Below the pieces are notes generated by a model, which saw nothing but the letters and a program-made list of their open reading frames with translations, was not told the origin of the DNA and ran no database searches. 64,000 nt of DNA, taken from NCBI GenBank assembly GCA_022823945.1, contig JAJEBK010000011.1, forward strand, positions 1 to 64,000, in the 5' to 3' direction. Below are positions 35,925 through 44,822 of the stretch, one piece after another. Every line of letters begins with the position of its first letter. Within the stretch, counting starts at the first letter, position 1. The translations under genes and the position numbers were made by a program. This DNA is from Anaerolineae bacterium. Lineage in GTDB: Bacteria; Chloroflexota; Anaerolineae; Aggregatilineales; Phototrophicaceae.

Positions 35925-38570
35925 TCAGGAGCAAAGTGCGGCCAGGCGTTCGTCTAGCTGCGCCATTGCCGCTTGCTGGTCGCGCAGGCGGTCGCGTTCA
36001 CGCTGGACGACATCGGGGCGGGCGCGCGTCACGAAGTTCTCGTTGTCCAGCATCTTCTGCGTTCGCTCGAGCTGAGTCTTGAGTTTGCCGCGTTCAGCTT
36101 GCAGGCGCTGGCATTCGGCTTCAAGATCCAGCAAGCCCTCCAGCGGCAGGAAAATGGTCAATTCGCCAGCTACGATTCCGGAGCAATTGGTTGGGTCGCC
36201 GGCATCAGCAGGCAGCAGCGACAACTCCGACACATTGCACAGACGCGACAGGATGTGCGCATTTTCCGCCAGCGCCAGCGTCGCTCCGTCCTGTTTTGCC
36301 AGCGCCGTGATGCGCTTGCCGGGTTCGACCTTGTACTCGCCGCGCGCATTGCGGATCTCGCGCACCAGCTCAAGATACACTTGCATCTGCGCCTCAGCTT
36401 CATCGTCAATCAGCGCTTTGTCAGCTCTTGGCCATTCCGCCATGATCAGCGCATCGCCAGGGTGCGGGATATAGCGCCAGGCTTCTTCTGTCACGAAAGG
36501 CATGAAAGGATGCAACAGGCGCAGGCAGGCATCGTGAACGGCAACCAGCACGCGGCGCGTCGCCTCTTGTTCCGCTGGTGTGCCGTGGTACAGCGCTTGC
36601 TTGCTGATCTCGAGATAGAAGGGCGCGAATTCATCCCACATGAAAGCCAGGATCTGCCCTCCAGCCTCGCCATACTGGTAGATATCAAAGAGGTACTGGA
36701 CATTCGCGATGAGGCGCTGCAAGCGGCTGACGATCCAGCGCGAAGGCAGGTCGAGCTCTGCGCGCGGCGGGGTGCCCAGTTCCAGCGCGCCATCTAAGTT
36801 CATATTGATGAAGCTGGTCATCTGCCAGACTTTGTTGACGAAGCGGAAGCTGTGGTCGAGGCGCGTGGGATCCAGATGACTGTCGTTGCCGGGCGTGCCG
36901 CTGGTGATGAGCGTAAAGCGCAATGGATCTGCGCCATGCCGGTCGACTACAGTCAGCGGGTCGATCGCATTGCCCAGGGTTTTGCTGAATTTCTTGCCAC
37001 CTTCGGCACGCACCAGCCCGTGCAAGTAGACGGTATGGAAGGGCGGCGCATCGGTGAACCACAAGCCCATCATGATCATGCGCGCCACCCAAAAGAAGAG
37101 GATGTCGTGCCCGGTTTCCATCACTTGCGTCGGATAATAGCGCGCCAGATCGGCAGTTTGCCGGGGCCAGCCCAGTGTGCTGAAGGGCCACAAGCCGCTG
37201 CTGAACCAGGTATCCAGCACATCGCGCTCCATCAGCCAGCCGTCGCCGCGCGGCGCCTCCCGCCCGACATAGATTTCGCCATGCGGATCGCCATCTTTTT
37301 CGCGGTACCAGGCTGGGATGCGATGCCCCCACCACAGCTGGCGACTGATGCACCAGTCCTGGATATTTTCCAGCCAGTGGAAATAGACTTTTTCAAAACG
37401 TTCGGGCACGATCTTGATCTGTCCAGCGCGCACAGCGGCCAGCGCTTTTTCTGCCAGGGGCTGGATGCGCACATACCATTGCTCGCTCATCAGGGGCTCG
37501 ACCACTTCGCCGCCGCGTTGGCTGCGCGGGATGCGCGTCAGGTAGGGTTCGGTTTTGATGGTCAAGCCAGCCGCCTGCATATCGCGCCACAGTTGCTCGC
37601 GACAGGCATAGCGATCCAGCCCCGCGTAGGGACCAGCCTGGCTGTTCATGCTGGCGTCTTTATCGAGCACATTGATCAGCGCCAGCCCGTGCTTTTGCGC
37701 CAGCTCATAATCGCTGAAATCGTGCGCCGGCGTCACTTTCAATGCGCCGCTGCCGAATTCGCGGTCGACATAGTCATCGGCGATAATCGGAATGCGCCGT
37801 CCCAGGATGGGCACCAGCGCCTGCTTGCCGATGAGATGTCGATAGCGCGCATCATCGGGGTGCACAGCCAGCGCCGTGTCGCCCAGGATGGTCTCCGGGC
37901 GCGTGGTGGCCACCGGCAAGGATTCGCCATTTTCCAAAGGATACCGGAATGTGTAGAGCGTGACTTCTTCTTCGCTCATCTCGACTTCCAGGTCGCTGAC
38001 GGCGGTTTGCAAGCCCGGGCTCCAGTTGACCAGGCGCGGTCCGCGATAAATCAGTCCTTGTTCCCAGAGTGTGATGAAAGCCTGGCGCACGGCTTTCGAC
38101 AAACCGTCGTCCAGGGTGAAGCGCTCGCGGCTCCAGTCACAGCTTGCGCCCAGCCGCCGCAACTGGCGGGTGATGGTGCCACCCTGTTCTTCTTTGTATT
38201 GCCAGGTGCGCGCCAGGAATTCTTCATAACCGACTGCTTCGCGGCTGGTACCTTCATCGCGCAGCAGTTTTTCCACTTGCAATTGGGTGGCGATGCCGGC
38301 GTGGTCGGTGCCGGGCAGCCACAATGCCGCTTTGCCGCGCATCCGTTCATAGCGGATCATCAAGTCTTCCAGCGCCGTGAAAAGCGCGTGCCCAATGTGC
38401 AGGCTGCCGGTTACATTGGGCGGCGGCATGCTGATGACAAAGGGTTCGGCAGCGCTCCCGGCGGCTTCGGGCTGGAAGTAACCGCCGGCTTCCCAGTGGG
38501 CATAGATGCGCGCTTCGGCTTCGGCAAAGTCGAAGTTGCGCGGCATGCCGGTTTCTGCTTTCGCTTTCAT
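35925..38570 (-). CDS. valS: Valyl-tRNA synthetase
   Basis: 881 residues from the ATG at 38570, chosen because AAGGAAAGGAA precedes it and the family N terminus (MPRNFDFAEAEARIYAHWE, split here by a short lead) starts close by. The class I motifs are SLHIGHAL near residue 50 and KFSKTLGN (KMSKS loop) near 530. The CP1 editing domain, the anticodon-binding domain and a C-terminal coiled coil (about 815-880) are present. It charges tRNA-Val. A T-box leader upstream indicates control by uncharged tRNA-Val. Confidence 0.95.
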   Translation of the reverse strand: MKAKAETGMPRNFDFAEAEARIYAHWEAGGYFQPEAAGSAAEPFVISMPPPNVTGSLHIGHALFTALEDLMIRYERMRGKAALWLPGTDHAGIATQLQVEKLLRDEGTSREAVGYEEFLARTWQYKEEQGGTITRQLRRLGASCDWSRERFTLDDGLSKAVRQAFITLWEQGLIYRGPRLVNWSPGLQTAVSDLEVEMSEEEVTLYTFRYPLENGESLPVATTRPETILGDTALAVHPDDARYRHLIGKQALVPILGRRIPIIADDYVDREFGSGALKVTPAHDFSDYELAQKHGLALINVLDKDASMNSQAGPYAGLDRYACREQLWRDMQAAGLTIKTEPYLTRIPRSQRGGEVVEPLMSEQWYVRIQPLAEKALAAVRAGQIKIVPERFEKVYFHWLENIQDWCISRQLWWGHRIPAWYREKDGDPHGEIYVGREAPRGDGWLMERDVLDTWFSSGLWPFSTLGWPRQTADLARYYPTQVMETGHDILFFWVARMIMMGLWFTDAPPFHTVYLHGLVRAEGGKKFSKTLGNAIDPLTVVDRHGADPLRFTLITSGTPGNDSHLDPTRLDHSFRFVNKVWQMTSFINMNLDGALELGTPPRAELDLPSRWIVSRLQRLIANVQYLFDIYQYGEAGGQILAFMWDEFAPFYLEISKQALYHGTPAEQEATRRVLVAVHDACLRLLHPFMPFVTEEAWRYIPHPGDALIMAEWPRADKALIDDEAEAQMQVYLELVREIRNARGEYKVEPGKRITALAKQDGATLALAENAHILSRLCNVSELSLLPADAGDPTNCSGIVAGELTIFLPLEGLLDLEAECQRLQAERGKLKTQLERTQKMLDNENFVTRARPDVVQRERDRLRDQQAAMAQLDERLAALCS

Positions 38571-38597
38571 CTGGCTGTTCCTTTCCTTCCCAGCGCC

Positions 38598-38845
38598 AAA
38601 AAACAAAACGCCTTCCATCCCATGACAAGGACGAAAGGCGTGCTTCCGCGGTACCACCTTGCTTCAGGAGACAGCTATCCCCTGCGCTCGACGCGCGATG
38701 ACGGGCGCGAACCGACCCGAGTCTACTGGCTTGCGCGTTCTTTCGGGCGACTCCCGGGCGACCTTCGACACCTTTGCGCCAGCGGGCTTTCAGCCAATGA
38801 CCCGCCTCTCTGCCGCGCAGGAAAATGCCTACTCTTCCCGATCAA
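38598..38845 (-). promoter_or_regulatory. T-box leader of valS with intrinsic terminator
   Basis: On the minus strand the T-box AAGGTGGTACCGCGG lies at 38660-38646. It is followed by a terminator: stem CGCCTT/AAGGCG (38640-38635 with 38614-38609) and a run of 11 mostly T bases (38608-38598). Upstream lie Stem I features, including GGGAAGAGTAGG near 38835. A GTC triplet in GGTGTCGAAGG (near 38765) is a plausible Val specifier codon, though the fold was not computed. Uncharged tRNA-Val should favour the antiterminator and switch valS on. Confidence 0.9.
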
Positions 38846-38874
38846 CATCGTTGTCTATTCAATTGTGCGCTCCA

Positions 38875-38947
38875 AGCCACCCATGGGACTTGAACCCATA
38901 ACCTATCGCTTACGAAGCGATCGCTCTGCCAATTGAGCTAGGGTGGC
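38875..38947 (-). tRNA. tRNA-Thr (anticodon CGT)
   Basis: 73 bases fold into a complete cloverleaf: acceptor GCCACCC/GGGTGGC, D arm GCTC/GAGC, anticodon stem ATCGC/GCGAT with loop TTCGTAA, and T arm ATGGG/CCCAT with loop TTCAAGT. The anticodon CGT reads ACG (Thr). The discriminator is T and CCA is not encoded. It lies about 30 bases upstream of the valS T-box leader in the same direction. Confidence 0.95.
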
Positions 38948-38957
38948 GCTGGCCGCA

Positions 38958-38986
38958 ACGCTAGCAAAGTTCGCCGCGGCAATCAA
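38958..38986 (-). promoter_or_regulatory. Promoter of tRNA-Thr (possibly also valS)
   Basis: TTGATT (38986-38981), 17 bases and TAGCGT (38963-38958) on the minus strand, 11 bases before the tRNA. No clear separate promoter was found between the tRNA and the T-box leader, so read-through into valS is possible. Confidence 0.4.
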
Positions 38987-39088
38987 GTCTGAAAGTGCTG
39001 GCGAATTCGCCGACAGGATATGTCTGCAGCCAGCTAGTGCGCTATACTGTGGCGATGATCCACAAGAAATAGAGACGAATGATCGCCC

Positions 39089-40825
39089 ATGCCCATCGCC
39101 ATCCTCGCCGATGAAGTCGTCGACCGAATCGCCGCTGGCGAAGCTATTGAGCGCCCAGCTTCGGCAGTCAAGGAGTTGATCGAAAACGCCATTGACGCCG
39201 CTGCGACAGCAGTCCATATCGAAACGGCGGCCGGCGGCCGCAAGTTGCTGCGAGTCAGCGACAATGGCACGGGCATCCGCCGCTGTGAAATTGAGCTGGC
39301 TTTCAAGCGGCACGCCACCAGCAAGTTGCGCTGCGCTGACGAGTTGAGCGCCATCCGCACACTGGGCTTTCGTGGCGAGGCCTTGGCCAGCATCGCCGCG
39401 GTCAGCCAGGCCACGATCGTCACCCGGCACCGCGATGAAAAAATGGGCTTGCGTATGCAGTGGGATGGTGGCGTCATGGGTCGGCAGCAGCCAGTCGGCG
39501 CGCCAGCCGGCAGCGTTATCACGATTGAGAATCTGTTTTTTAATACGCCAGCTCGTTTGAAATTCTTGAAAACCGACAATACCGAAAAGCGCCAGATTTA
39601 CTGGGTAGTCGCTCGTTATGCCCTGGCGTATCCGCAGATCGCCTTTGCGCTGCTGAACGACGGACGCGAACGTTTTCGCTCATCGGGCAGCGGGCAACTG
39701 GCCGATGTCGTGGCGCGCGTCTTTGGCCTCAAGGAATTCAAGCACATGCTGCCTGTGCAAGCTGCCGAGCCCCCGCGCATGGGACGCGTGGCAGTCGACG
39801 TGCGCGGCTATGCGTCGCTGCCCCGGCTGCACCGCGCCAGCCGCGACCGCATCATCTTCTTCGTCAATGGACGCGCCGTGCAAGACAGCACATTGACGCA
39901 CGCGGTGGTACAGGCTTACGATGGCTTGCTGGGGGCGGGCGCTTTTCCGTTGGCGGCGCTGATGTTGAGCGTGCCGCCCGACTTTGTGGATGTCAATGTG
40001 CATCCGACCAAAGCCGAAGTGCGCTTCCGCGACCAACAGACGGTGTTTCGGGCTGTGCAGCGCGCCGTGCGGACGATATTGCACGAGGCAGCGGAAAGCG
40101 CGGCTGATGTCGAAAGTTGGGCTGCGCCGAGCGGTGGCGGCACAATCAGAGAAGCCCCGCGCCCCGCTGCCAGTTGGCGGCATGCGCTGGCGGAAGACCC
40201 ATTTGACAGTTATCCACACGACCGCATCCCCGAGCGAGCCGAAGCGCCAATGCAGCCGCGCACCTTGCCGCCCCTGCGCGTATTGGGACAAGCTGGCGCA
40301 GCCTACATCATTGCCGAAGGCCCGGCTGGCTTGTACCTGGTCGACCAAAATGCCGCGCACGAACGCCTGCTCTATCAGCAGCTACAGCGGGATCTGGGCA
40401 ATGGCGGCCTACCCATCCAAGCAGTTGCCGAGAGTCAAAGCTTTGTGCTGGCGCCCGAAGATGCGGCGCTGCTCACAGACACGGCGCAGATTTTCGCCCA
40501 ACTGGGCTTTGAGCTGGAGGTCTTTGGACCCAATACATTTCTGGCGCGCTCTCTGCCAGCCATGCTTTGCGGTCAAGCGCCCGGCGATGTCATCGCGCAT
40601 ATCTTGAACAGGCTGCGTGACAACGACCCGACTGTTCAATGCGCTGCGGTTGCCATGGCGGCGGCGACAGCCATCAAGCGTGGGCAGATCTTGCAAACAG
40701 ACGAAATGCGTGCGCTGGTCGCTGAACTGGAACGTTGCCCAGAACCACACAGCGCGCCCAGCGGCAACAAAACCCTGGTGCATATCACCAGCGAGCAGCT
40801 ATCCGCCGAATTCCGCCGCTCCTGA
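39089..40825 (+). CDS. mutL: DNA mismatch repair protein MutL, degenerate endonuclease site
   Basis: 578 residues. The N-terminal GHKL ATPase domain is intact: IAAGEAIERPASAVKELIENAID (Glu and Asn present), SDNGTGI near residue 57, TLGFRGEAL near 91, and DVNVHPTKAEVRF near 301. The C-terminal dimerisation domain (about 390-570) has DQNAAHERLLYQ at 419-430 where nicking MutL proteins have DQHA(x)2E(x)4E. The His is Asn, the last Glu is Gln, and the later CPHGRP-type metal motif is not recognisable. ATP-driven signalling is expected, but nicking is doubtful. A TATACT box at 39043-39048 is a possible -10. Confidence 0.9.
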   Translation: MPIAILADEVVDRIAAGEAIERPASAVKELIENAIDAAATAVHIETAAGGRKLLRVSDNGTGIRRCEIELAFKRHATSKLRCADELSAIRTLGFRGEALASIAAVSQATIVTRHRDEKMGLRMQWDGGVMGRQQPVGAPAGSVITIENLFFNTPARLKFLKTDNTEKRQIYWVVARYALAYPQIAFALLNDGRERFRSSGSGQLADVVARVFGLKEFKHMLPVQAAEPPRMGRVAVDVRGYASLPRLHRASRDRIIFFVNGRAVQDSTLTHAVVQAYDGLLGAGAFPLAALMLSVPPDFVDVNVHPTKAEVRFRDQQTVFRAVQRAVRTILHEAAESAADVESWAAPSGGGTIREAPRPAASWRHALAEDPFDSYPHDRIPERAEAPMQPRTLPPLRVLGQAGAAYIIAEGPAGLYLVDQNAAHERLLYQQLQRDLGNGGLPIQAVAESQSFVLAPEDAALLTDTAQIFAQLGFELEVFGPNTFLARSLPAMLCGQAPGDVIAHILNRLRDNDPTVQCAAVAMAAATAIKRGQILQTDEMRALVAELERCPEPHSAPSGNKTLVHITSEQLSAEFRRS

Positions 40826-40828
40826 AGC

Positions 40829-41968
40829 CTAGAGCAGCGGCAGCACCCACAAGATGTAGACCGGCAGCAAGCCGGCCACGGCCAGGAATGCCAGCAAAAC
40901 CAGCGCGATCGTAACGATATCAACGCCATCCGCGCGCGCCTGTCGTTGTGGCAAGAATGGTCCCGTATAACCGCCCGTTGCTTCCACATTGATGCTACCG
41001 TCGGTGTGAAAGAAAGGCGCTGGCGGGCTGGGAATGGCTGGCGCAGGCGGAGTGAGCGCCGGGGCAGAGGCGGGGATGGCGGGCTGGCCTGGACTGGCGG
41101 CTTCTGGTTGCGGGGCAGAGGCGCGCTGCAGCGCACCCGCTCGGCTGCGGTCGCGAATCTGGCTGAGGATCTGCCCCAGTTGGTCGGCATGCTGATAGCG
41201 GTCGTTGGGGCGCTTGCTCATCACCTTGAAGATGACGCGGCTTAGCTCGGCGGGCAGGTCGGGGTTGATTTCGCTGGCGCGAGGCACTTCCGCCTTCAGG
41301 TGCGCCAGCGCCAATTCGCGTTGCGAAGTGCCGACATAGGGCAGGCGGCCCGTGAACATCTCGAACAAGACGATGCCGATGGAATAGACATCCGAGGCTG
41401 GCGAGGGTTTCTCGCCGCGCGCTTGCTCGGGCGCGAAGTAATGCGGGCTGCCCCAGACCACCTTGCTGCGCGTTTGCGGCATGGTGTCCGTATAGGCCTG
41501 CGCGATCCCAAAGTCGGTCACCTTGATGACGCCTTCGCGGTTGATGAGGATATTCTGTGGTTTGACATCGGCGTGCACCAACTGCGAACGATGGGCAAAA
41601 CCCAGCCCGGCGCAAAGTTGAATCGCATAATCCAGCGCTCGGTCGAGAGGCAAGGCACCGCGCTGTTTGATGAGCTTTTTGAGATCGCTGCCTGTGATCA
41701 TTTCCATGACGATGTAATATGTCGCGCCATCGCTGCCGACATCGTGCACGGTCACGATATTGGGATGAGCCATCTTGGCGATGCTGCGCGCTTCTTGCTG
41801 AAACTTGGCCAGGAAAGCCGGGTCTTTGGTCAGGTTGGGGCGCAGAATCTTGATGGCAACGATGCGTCCCAGCGAGCGATCGAGCGCGCGATAGATAACC
41901 GACATGCCGCCAGAGCCTTGCTGGGCGACCAATTCGTATCGTTGGTTCAACAATGTTTCGCCGGGCAT
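40829..41968 (-). CDS. Serine/threonine protein kinase, C-terminal membrane anchor
   Basis: 379 residues from the ATG at 41968; a longer in-frame start is Arg/Pro-rich shadow sequence. Kinase domain 10-275: glycine loop GSGGMS, Lys40 in VAIK, Glu59, catalytic loop HADVKPQN (Asp134; the usual Arg of HRD is Ala133), DFG at 152-154 and APE at 179-181. A Pro/Ala-rich linker leads to one C-terminal membrane segment (about 352-378) with almost nothing beyond, so there is no outside sensor. It is five bases downstream of dgt. Confidence 0.88.
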   Translation of the reverse strand: MPGETLLNQRYELVAQQGSGGMSVIYRALDRSLGRIVAIKILRPNLTKDPAFLAKFQQEARSIAKMAHPNIVTVHDVGSDGATYYIVMEMITGSDLKKLIKQRGALPLDRALDYAIQLCAGLGFAHRSQLVHADVKPQNILINREGVIKVTDFGIAQAYTDTMPQTRSKVVWGSPHYFAPEQARGEKPSPASDVYSIGIVLFEMFTGRLPYVGTSQRELALAHLKAEVPRASEINPDLPAELSRVIFKVMSKRPNDRYQHADQLGQILSQIRDRSRAGALQRASAPQPEAASPGQPAIPASAPALTPPAPAIPSPPAPFFHTDGSINVEATGGYTGPFLPQRQARADGVDIVTIALVLLAFLAVAGLLPVYILWVLPLL

Positions 41969-41973
41969 TCTGG

Positions 41974-43131
41974 TCAACTCCTTTGCCCTGCGCGGCGCGG
42001 CGCAAGCTGCTGAACCAGTTGCAGGGCGCTGCGGTCGCTCGCGCTGGCGAGGGCATCGGCGATCTGCCGAGGCTGTGCTTCGTCTCGCACAAACTGGCGC
42101 AGCTCGCCGGGGATTTGTCGCGGGTCTTTCTGCCAGCTCGAATAAAGCGTCTGGACGACCTGGCGCGCCCGCTCTTGCCTGCATAGGATGCGCGGATGTC
42201 GATAAAGCCGCTCCATAAGAAAGGCTTGCAACTGCTGAAAATGTTCGCGCATTCGCAAGCTGTAGCGCACAAGGAGGCGAGGGTGACGCTGAATTTCGAG
42301 AGGCGTGCCTGGCTGCAAGGCAACGATGCGCTTGCGAGTCTCTTGCAACACATCATCGACCAGGATGCCCACCAGCTCGCGGATTAGCTGATGACGACCC
42401 AGGTCGTCCAGCCGCCTGGATTGCCATGCAAAGCAGCCGGCTGCCTTGCGCCACAAGGCCAGTTCAGCGCAATCTGCCGGCGCGATCAAACCGGCTTGCA
42501 AGCCATCGTCGAGATCGTGGGCATTATACGCGAGGCCATCGGCGATATTGGCGATCTGGGTTTCCAGGCTGGGTCCCGCATCGCAATCAATCTCGGGAAA
42601 TCTGCTCATGTCGCGCTTGGGGTCGTGCCTGGCGATGCCGTCCAATGTCTCCAGCGTCAAGTTTAGGCCCCGCCAGCCTGGATAGCGATTTTCCAGCCGG
42701 GTAACCACCCGATAACTCTGTACATTATGATCAAAACCGCCCTGGTCGCGCAGCAGGTCATCCAGCGCTGCTTCGCCCGTATGCCCAAAAGGCGGGTGTC
42801 CCAGATCGTGCGCCAGGCAGATGGCTTCCACCAGATCTTCATTTGCGCCGAGAGCCCGCGCCAAAGTTCTGCCGATCTGCGCCACTTCCAGCGTATGAGT
42901 CAGCCGCGTGCGAAAATAATCGCCGGCATCATTGACAAAGACTTGCGTCTTGTATTGCAGGCGGCGGAATGCGCCGGCATGCAGGATGCGGTCGCGGTCG
43001 CGCTGAAAAGCCGTGCGCGCGCGCGCTGGCGGCTCGGCATGGGCGCGCCCCCGCGATCGCCTTGCCAGCAGGGCAAATGGCGCGAGCGTCGCTTGTTCGT
43101 TGGCTTCCAGCATTTGGCGAATGGACAGCAT
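41974..43131 (-). CDS. dgt: dNTP triphosphohydrolase (dGTPase-like, HD superfamily)
   Basis: 385 residues. GAAGGAG sits five bases before the ATG at 43131, so the in-frame ATG that contains this site is rejected. HD motifs are clear: RTRLTHTLEV near residue 72, LAHDLGHPPFGHTGE near 105, and a later Asp in IADGLAYNAHDLDD near 205. Such enzymes cut dNTPs to deoxynucleosides and triphosphate. It forms a two-gene unit with the protein kinase. The last 25 or so residues are Ser/Ala/Arg-rich. Confidence 0.9.
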   Translation of the reverse strand: MLSIRQMLEANEQATLAPFALLARRSRGRAHAEPPARARTAFQRDRDRILHAGAFRRLQYKTQVFVNDAGDYFRTRLTHTLEVAQIGRTLARALGANEDLVEAICLAHDLGHPPFGHTGEAALDDLLRDQGGFDHNVQSYRVVTRLENRYPGWRGLNLTLETLDGIARHDPKRDMSRFPEIDCDAGPSLETQIANIADGLAYNAHDLDDGLQAGLIAPADCAELALWRKAAGCFAWQSRRLDDLGRHQLIRELVGILVDDVLQETRKRIVALQPGTPLEIQRHPRLLVRYSLRMREHFQQLQAFLMERLYRHPRILCRQERARQVVQTLYSSWQKDPRQIPGELRQFVRDEAQPRQIADALASASDRSALQLVQQLAPRRAGQRS

Positions 43132-43157
43132 CGTCACTCCTTCATATTCCACATTGT

Positions 43158-43186
43158 AATATGGAAAAATGAATGCGAATCGTCAA
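43158..43186 (-). promoter_or_regulatory. Promoter of dgt-kinase unit
   Basis: TTGACG (43186-43181), 17 bases and CATATT (43163-43158) on the minus strand. Confidence 0.4.
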
Positions 43187-43209
43187 TTGGGCTGGATTGG
43201 GCAAATCGT

Positions 43210-43238
43210 TTGACAAGCCCGCGCAGCTATGTTCCAAT
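43210..43238 (+). promoter_or_regulatory. Promoter of the sugar operon
   Basis: A perfect TTGACA (43210-43215), 17 bases and TCCAAT (43233-43238). The -10 is weak, so an activator may be needed. Confidence 0.4.
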
Positions 43239-43469
43239 CCAGGCACAGAAAGTTAATCATGGAAAAGCGTTTTATTGGACTCGCGATTTCTTTCCCGTAT
43301 TTGCGAACCTTGCAGCGCTGCGCCACAGCCGCCTGCCAGTGTTGGGCGCTGGAGTATTTGCCTCTTGCCGAAAGGACAGCCTATGTCTTGATATTCGCTG
43401 TAAAACGCGGGGCGCGCCACGCCTTGCGCCTTCAGACAGTTCCTACGAAATGATAAGGAGAATCGCCAA

Positions 43470-44714
43470 ATGAAACGCTATCTGATAGTTCTACTGATGA
43501 TTTTGCTGCTGATGGCAGGCGGCGCGGCATCTGCCCAAGATGTCACGCTGGAATTCCAACAATGGTGGGAGCCGGAATTGCCAGAAGGCTCATTCCGCGC
43601 GATCCTGGACGACTTTGAAGCCGCCAACCCCGGCATCAAGGTGGAGACGATCAGCGGACCCTACCTGACCACAAAAGACCAGATCATCGCCAGCGCGGCC
43701 ACCGGCACGATGGCCGATGTCGTTGGTCTGGACGGGGCTTGGGTGAATGTGCTTTGGAAGCAAGGCGCGTTGGCAAGCCTGACGCAGGCGATGATGGATG
43801 TGGATTACGATGACAGCGAATTGGCGGCGCAGATTCGCCTCGCTGGGGAGACCTACATGATCCCCATTGCCAACTTCATCTATCCAGTATTCGTCAACCT
43901 GGACCTGCTGGAAGCTGCTGGCATCGACCCGCCGACAACGCGCGCCGAATTCGCCGCCGCCGCTATGGCATTGACCGATCCCGACAACAATGTCTATGGC
44001 TGGGCGCAGCCGCTTTCGCTGGAACAGCCCAACGGCATCCAGAATGACACCATGTCCTGGCTCTGGGCGAGCGGTGGCAGCATGCTCGACGACATGGGGC
44101 AGCCCCATTTGATCGGCAACGAAGCGCTGGCGGAGACCCTGGAGTTCATCAAGAGCCTGCATGACGCTGGCGTGGTCGCGCCTGGTTCCTTCGCCATGAA
44201 GGAGAATGAAAAGGTTGAAGAATTCGTCAACGAGCGCGTGGCCATGATCGTCAACACCCTGGCGCATTTCACGCTGATCCGCGAGCGCAACCCGGACCTG
44301 AACTTCGATATCACCGCGCTGCCGGCCGCTGAGGGCTACGATGGACCGCGCGGGCTGCCCTACGCCTCCTGGGGCATCGGCATCAGCGCCCACACCGAAC
44401 ACAAAGCCGAAGCCTGGAAGCTGATTGATTACCTCACGAGCGTCGAAGGCAACACGAAGCTGACGTCCATCGCCAACGCCTTCCCCGGCAATGTGAATGC
44501 GACGCCGGACTTCATTCAGACGGATCCGCTATTCATGACGGCATTTGAGATCTTCCAGGAAGGCTACCTGGCCAACGAGTTCACCGGGCTGCCAGCCGCG
44601 GAAGAGCTGATGCGCCAGATGGCTGAGCCCTTCCAGTTCTATCTCGAAGGCGATATCGAACTGGACGAGCTGCTGGAATACGCGCAGGAAGAATGGGAAA
44701 ACATCTTCGAGTAG
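43470..44714 (+). CDS. Sugar ABC transporter substrate-binding protein (family 1)
   Basis: 414 residues with AAGGAG before the ATG. The signal peptide ends in ASAQ near residue 24, without a lipobox Cys at the cleavage site. Family 1 features are VTLEFQQWWEPELPEG near the start, ANPGIKVETISG near residue 50, ADVVGLDGAW near 83, and WKLIDYLTSVEGN near 313. It delivers a sugar or oligosaccharide to the two permeases encoded next. The adjacent aldolase and kinase suggest a hexose or its derivative. Confidence 0.88.
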   Translation: MKRYLIVLLMILLLMAGGAASAQDVTLEFQQWWEPELPEGSFRAILDDFEAANPGIKVETISGPYLTTKDQIIASAATGTMADVVGLDGAWVNVLWKQGALASLTQAMMDVDYDDSELAAQIRLAGETYMIPIANFIYPVFVNLDLLEAAGIDPPTTRAEFAAAAMALTDPDNNVYGWAQPLSLEQPNGIQNDTMSWLWASGGSMLDDMGQPHLIGNEALAETLEFIKSLHDAGVVAPGSFAMKENEKVEEFVNERVAMIVNTLAHFTLIRERNPDLNFDITALPAAEGYDGPRGLPYASWGIGISAHTEHKAEAWKLIDYLTSVEGNTKLTSIANAFPGNVNATPDFIQTDPLFMTAFEIFQEGYLANEFTGLPAAEELMRQMAEPFQFYLEGDIELDELLEYAQEEWENIFE

Positions 44715-44720
44715 GAGAAA

Positions 44721-44820
44721 CCATCCCCCATCCTAAATCCCTCCCCCATTAAGAGGGAGGGACTTAGTTGTCAAGCGTATTCCCCTTCCTTCCTCATGGG
44801 GGGAAGGGGATGGGGGCAAC
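44721..44820. repeat. C/G-rich dispersed repeat, copy C
   Basis: About 100 bases between the binding protein and the first permease. It reads in the same direction as the copy at 59198 (ATCCTAAATCCCTCCCCCAT, then GGGAGGGACTT, then CCCCTTCC and GGGGAAGGGG). Two hairpins are evident. The right edge provides the purine-rich sequence upstream of the permease start. The inverted-repeat ends seen in copy B are absent. Confidence 0.65.
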
Positions 44821-44822
44821 CT

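Larger units (their letters stand above)
43132..43469. other. Divergent regulatory region dgt / sugar operon
   Basis: 338 bases without a supported gene. The left part holds the dgt promoter and the middle holds the promoter of the sugar-binding protein gene. From there a transcript leader of about 225 bases reaches the ATG at 43470. I see no known riboswitch motif or strong hairpin in it. A 74-codon frame inside (43229-43453) lacks a ribosome site and recognisable content. Confidence 0.5.

Noticed and set aside
36852..38936. Long plus-strand open frame (694 codons) opposite valS
   Set aside because: Antisense shadow of valS; it also runs through the T-box leader and the tRNA-Thr gene.
38875..38947. 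tRNA-Thr as an integration site
   Set aside because: No integrase and no duplicated tRNA 3' end was found nearby.
43229..43453. 74-codon plus-strand frame in the leader of the sugar operon
   Set aside because: No ribosome site, no recognisable motif, Cys/Arg-rich random-looking content.
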